This document shows positions 41,412 to 41,631 of a DNA stretch of 41,631 nt, piece after piece. The notes under the pieces are model-generated. The model saw only the letters and a list, made by a program, of their open reading frames with translations, was not told the origin of the DNA and did no database searches. Each line of letters begins with the position of its first letter. Within the stretch, counting starts at the first letter, position 1. Source of the stretch: Agaribacterium haliotis (GTDB lineage Bacteria > Pseudomonadota > Gammaproteobacteria > Pseudomonadales > Cellvibrionaceae); assembly GCF_002312815.1 (NCBI RefSeq), contig NZ_NKQJ01000020.1, forward strand, positions 1-41,631. The letters are read 5' to 3'. The position numbers and the translations under genes were made by a program.

Positions 41412-41631
41412 TGCTAGCGCAAGAATATTGGATAATTTCCTAGGGCCTGTTAACACTAATTAAATACGCTCTGCTGGAGCCTGAGTATTCGACCAGAAAG
41501 GCGCTTTGAGCGCAGTTTAGCAAGCTAAATAAGCGATAAGTAACGCATCTGGGCGGATATTCAGGCCCAGCCCTTCGGGTTGTGCCCCTCATCCCGCTCT
41601 CTGTGTTGTTTGTCGCTTATTTGGAACAACC
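41412..41631. other. Right edge without a supported gene; 10-bp inverted repeat
   Basis: AAATAAGCGA (41527-41536) and TCGCTTATTT (41613-41622) are perfect inverses around 76 bases rich in smaller hairpins (for example CAGCCCTTCGGGTTG). It may be the margin of an insertion sequence or a dispersed repeat that continues past the window. GGGCCTGTTAACACTAATT near 41443 could be an IS end, which I cannot confirm. Confidence 0.3.

Noticed and set aside
1-41631. tRNA, rRNA, riboswitch or CRISPR array
   Set aside because: Intergenic regions were read on both strands, and no cloverleaf, rRNA segment, known riboswitch pattern or regularly spaced repeat was found. A covariance-model scan was not possible.

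Overview
The window looks like a chromosomal segment of a marine, polysaccharide-degrading gammaproteobacterium, most likely from the Cellvibrionales (Cellvibrio / Saccharophagus / Teredinibacter type). This placement is inferred from the gene families: a GH115 alpha-glucuronidase, dapA-bamC, FabV, RsmJ, MiaE, and many TTG/GTG starts in a GC-moderate core. No tRNA, rRNA or CRISPR array was seen.

Region by region. (1) 1-2800: the 3' part of a GH115 hemicellulase, then an orphan toxin tail with a YezG-like immunity gene, bracketed by two copies of a small palindromic repeat. (2) 2800-7630: a minus-strand operon of a 61-aa membrane peptide, an SbtA-type bicarbonate transporter and PEP carboxylase, divergent from a CbbR/CmpR-like LysR regulator; this reads as a bicarbonate-uptake and anaplerotic fixation module. 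(3) 7630-8470: 0.85 kb without a supported gene. (4) 8470-15720: a minus-strand run of RdsA/YhiN-type flavoprotein, DUF3833 lipoprotein, chalcone-isomerase-like protein, DUF2878 protein, TauE/SafE permease, GGDEF cyclase, GT2-like protein and MiaE. (5) 15720-29360: mostly housekeeping genes: FabV, an AlkB-type dioxygenase, an RHH protein with an SPFH protein, a membrane-anchored AraC regulator with a secreted protein, a Tas-type aldo-keto reductase, dapA-bamC-MBL hydrolase, PilZ, a short LRR lipoprotein, a PstS-like/OmpA fusion and RsmJ. A cluster of three DnaA boxes lies in the gap at 25.8 kb. (6) 29700-38520: a large accessory operon. It holds a Sec-exported 2642-aa SpvB/FG-GAP/RHS protein whose variable tip looks like a HYD1-class ADP-ribosyltransferase, a NADAR-family gene overlapping its stop codon, and a third unrecognised helical gene, closed by a strong terminator. 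(7) 38690-41631: a mobile and plastic end with a Y1 (REP-associated) transposase, a ParD/ParE-like toxin-antitoxin pair, a DUF2846 lipoprotein, and a decayed second copy of the Y1 transposase.

The most interesting system is the RHS-ART / NADAR operon. NADAR proteins are known to remove ADP-ribose from guanine bases. A NADAR gene in the immunity position behind an ADP-ribosyltransferase tip suggests immunity by enzymatic reversal rather than by binding, and suggests a nucleic-acid target. The bicarbonate transporter-PEPC operon and the DnaA-box cluster are secondary leads. All statements come from reading the sequence; no database search was run.
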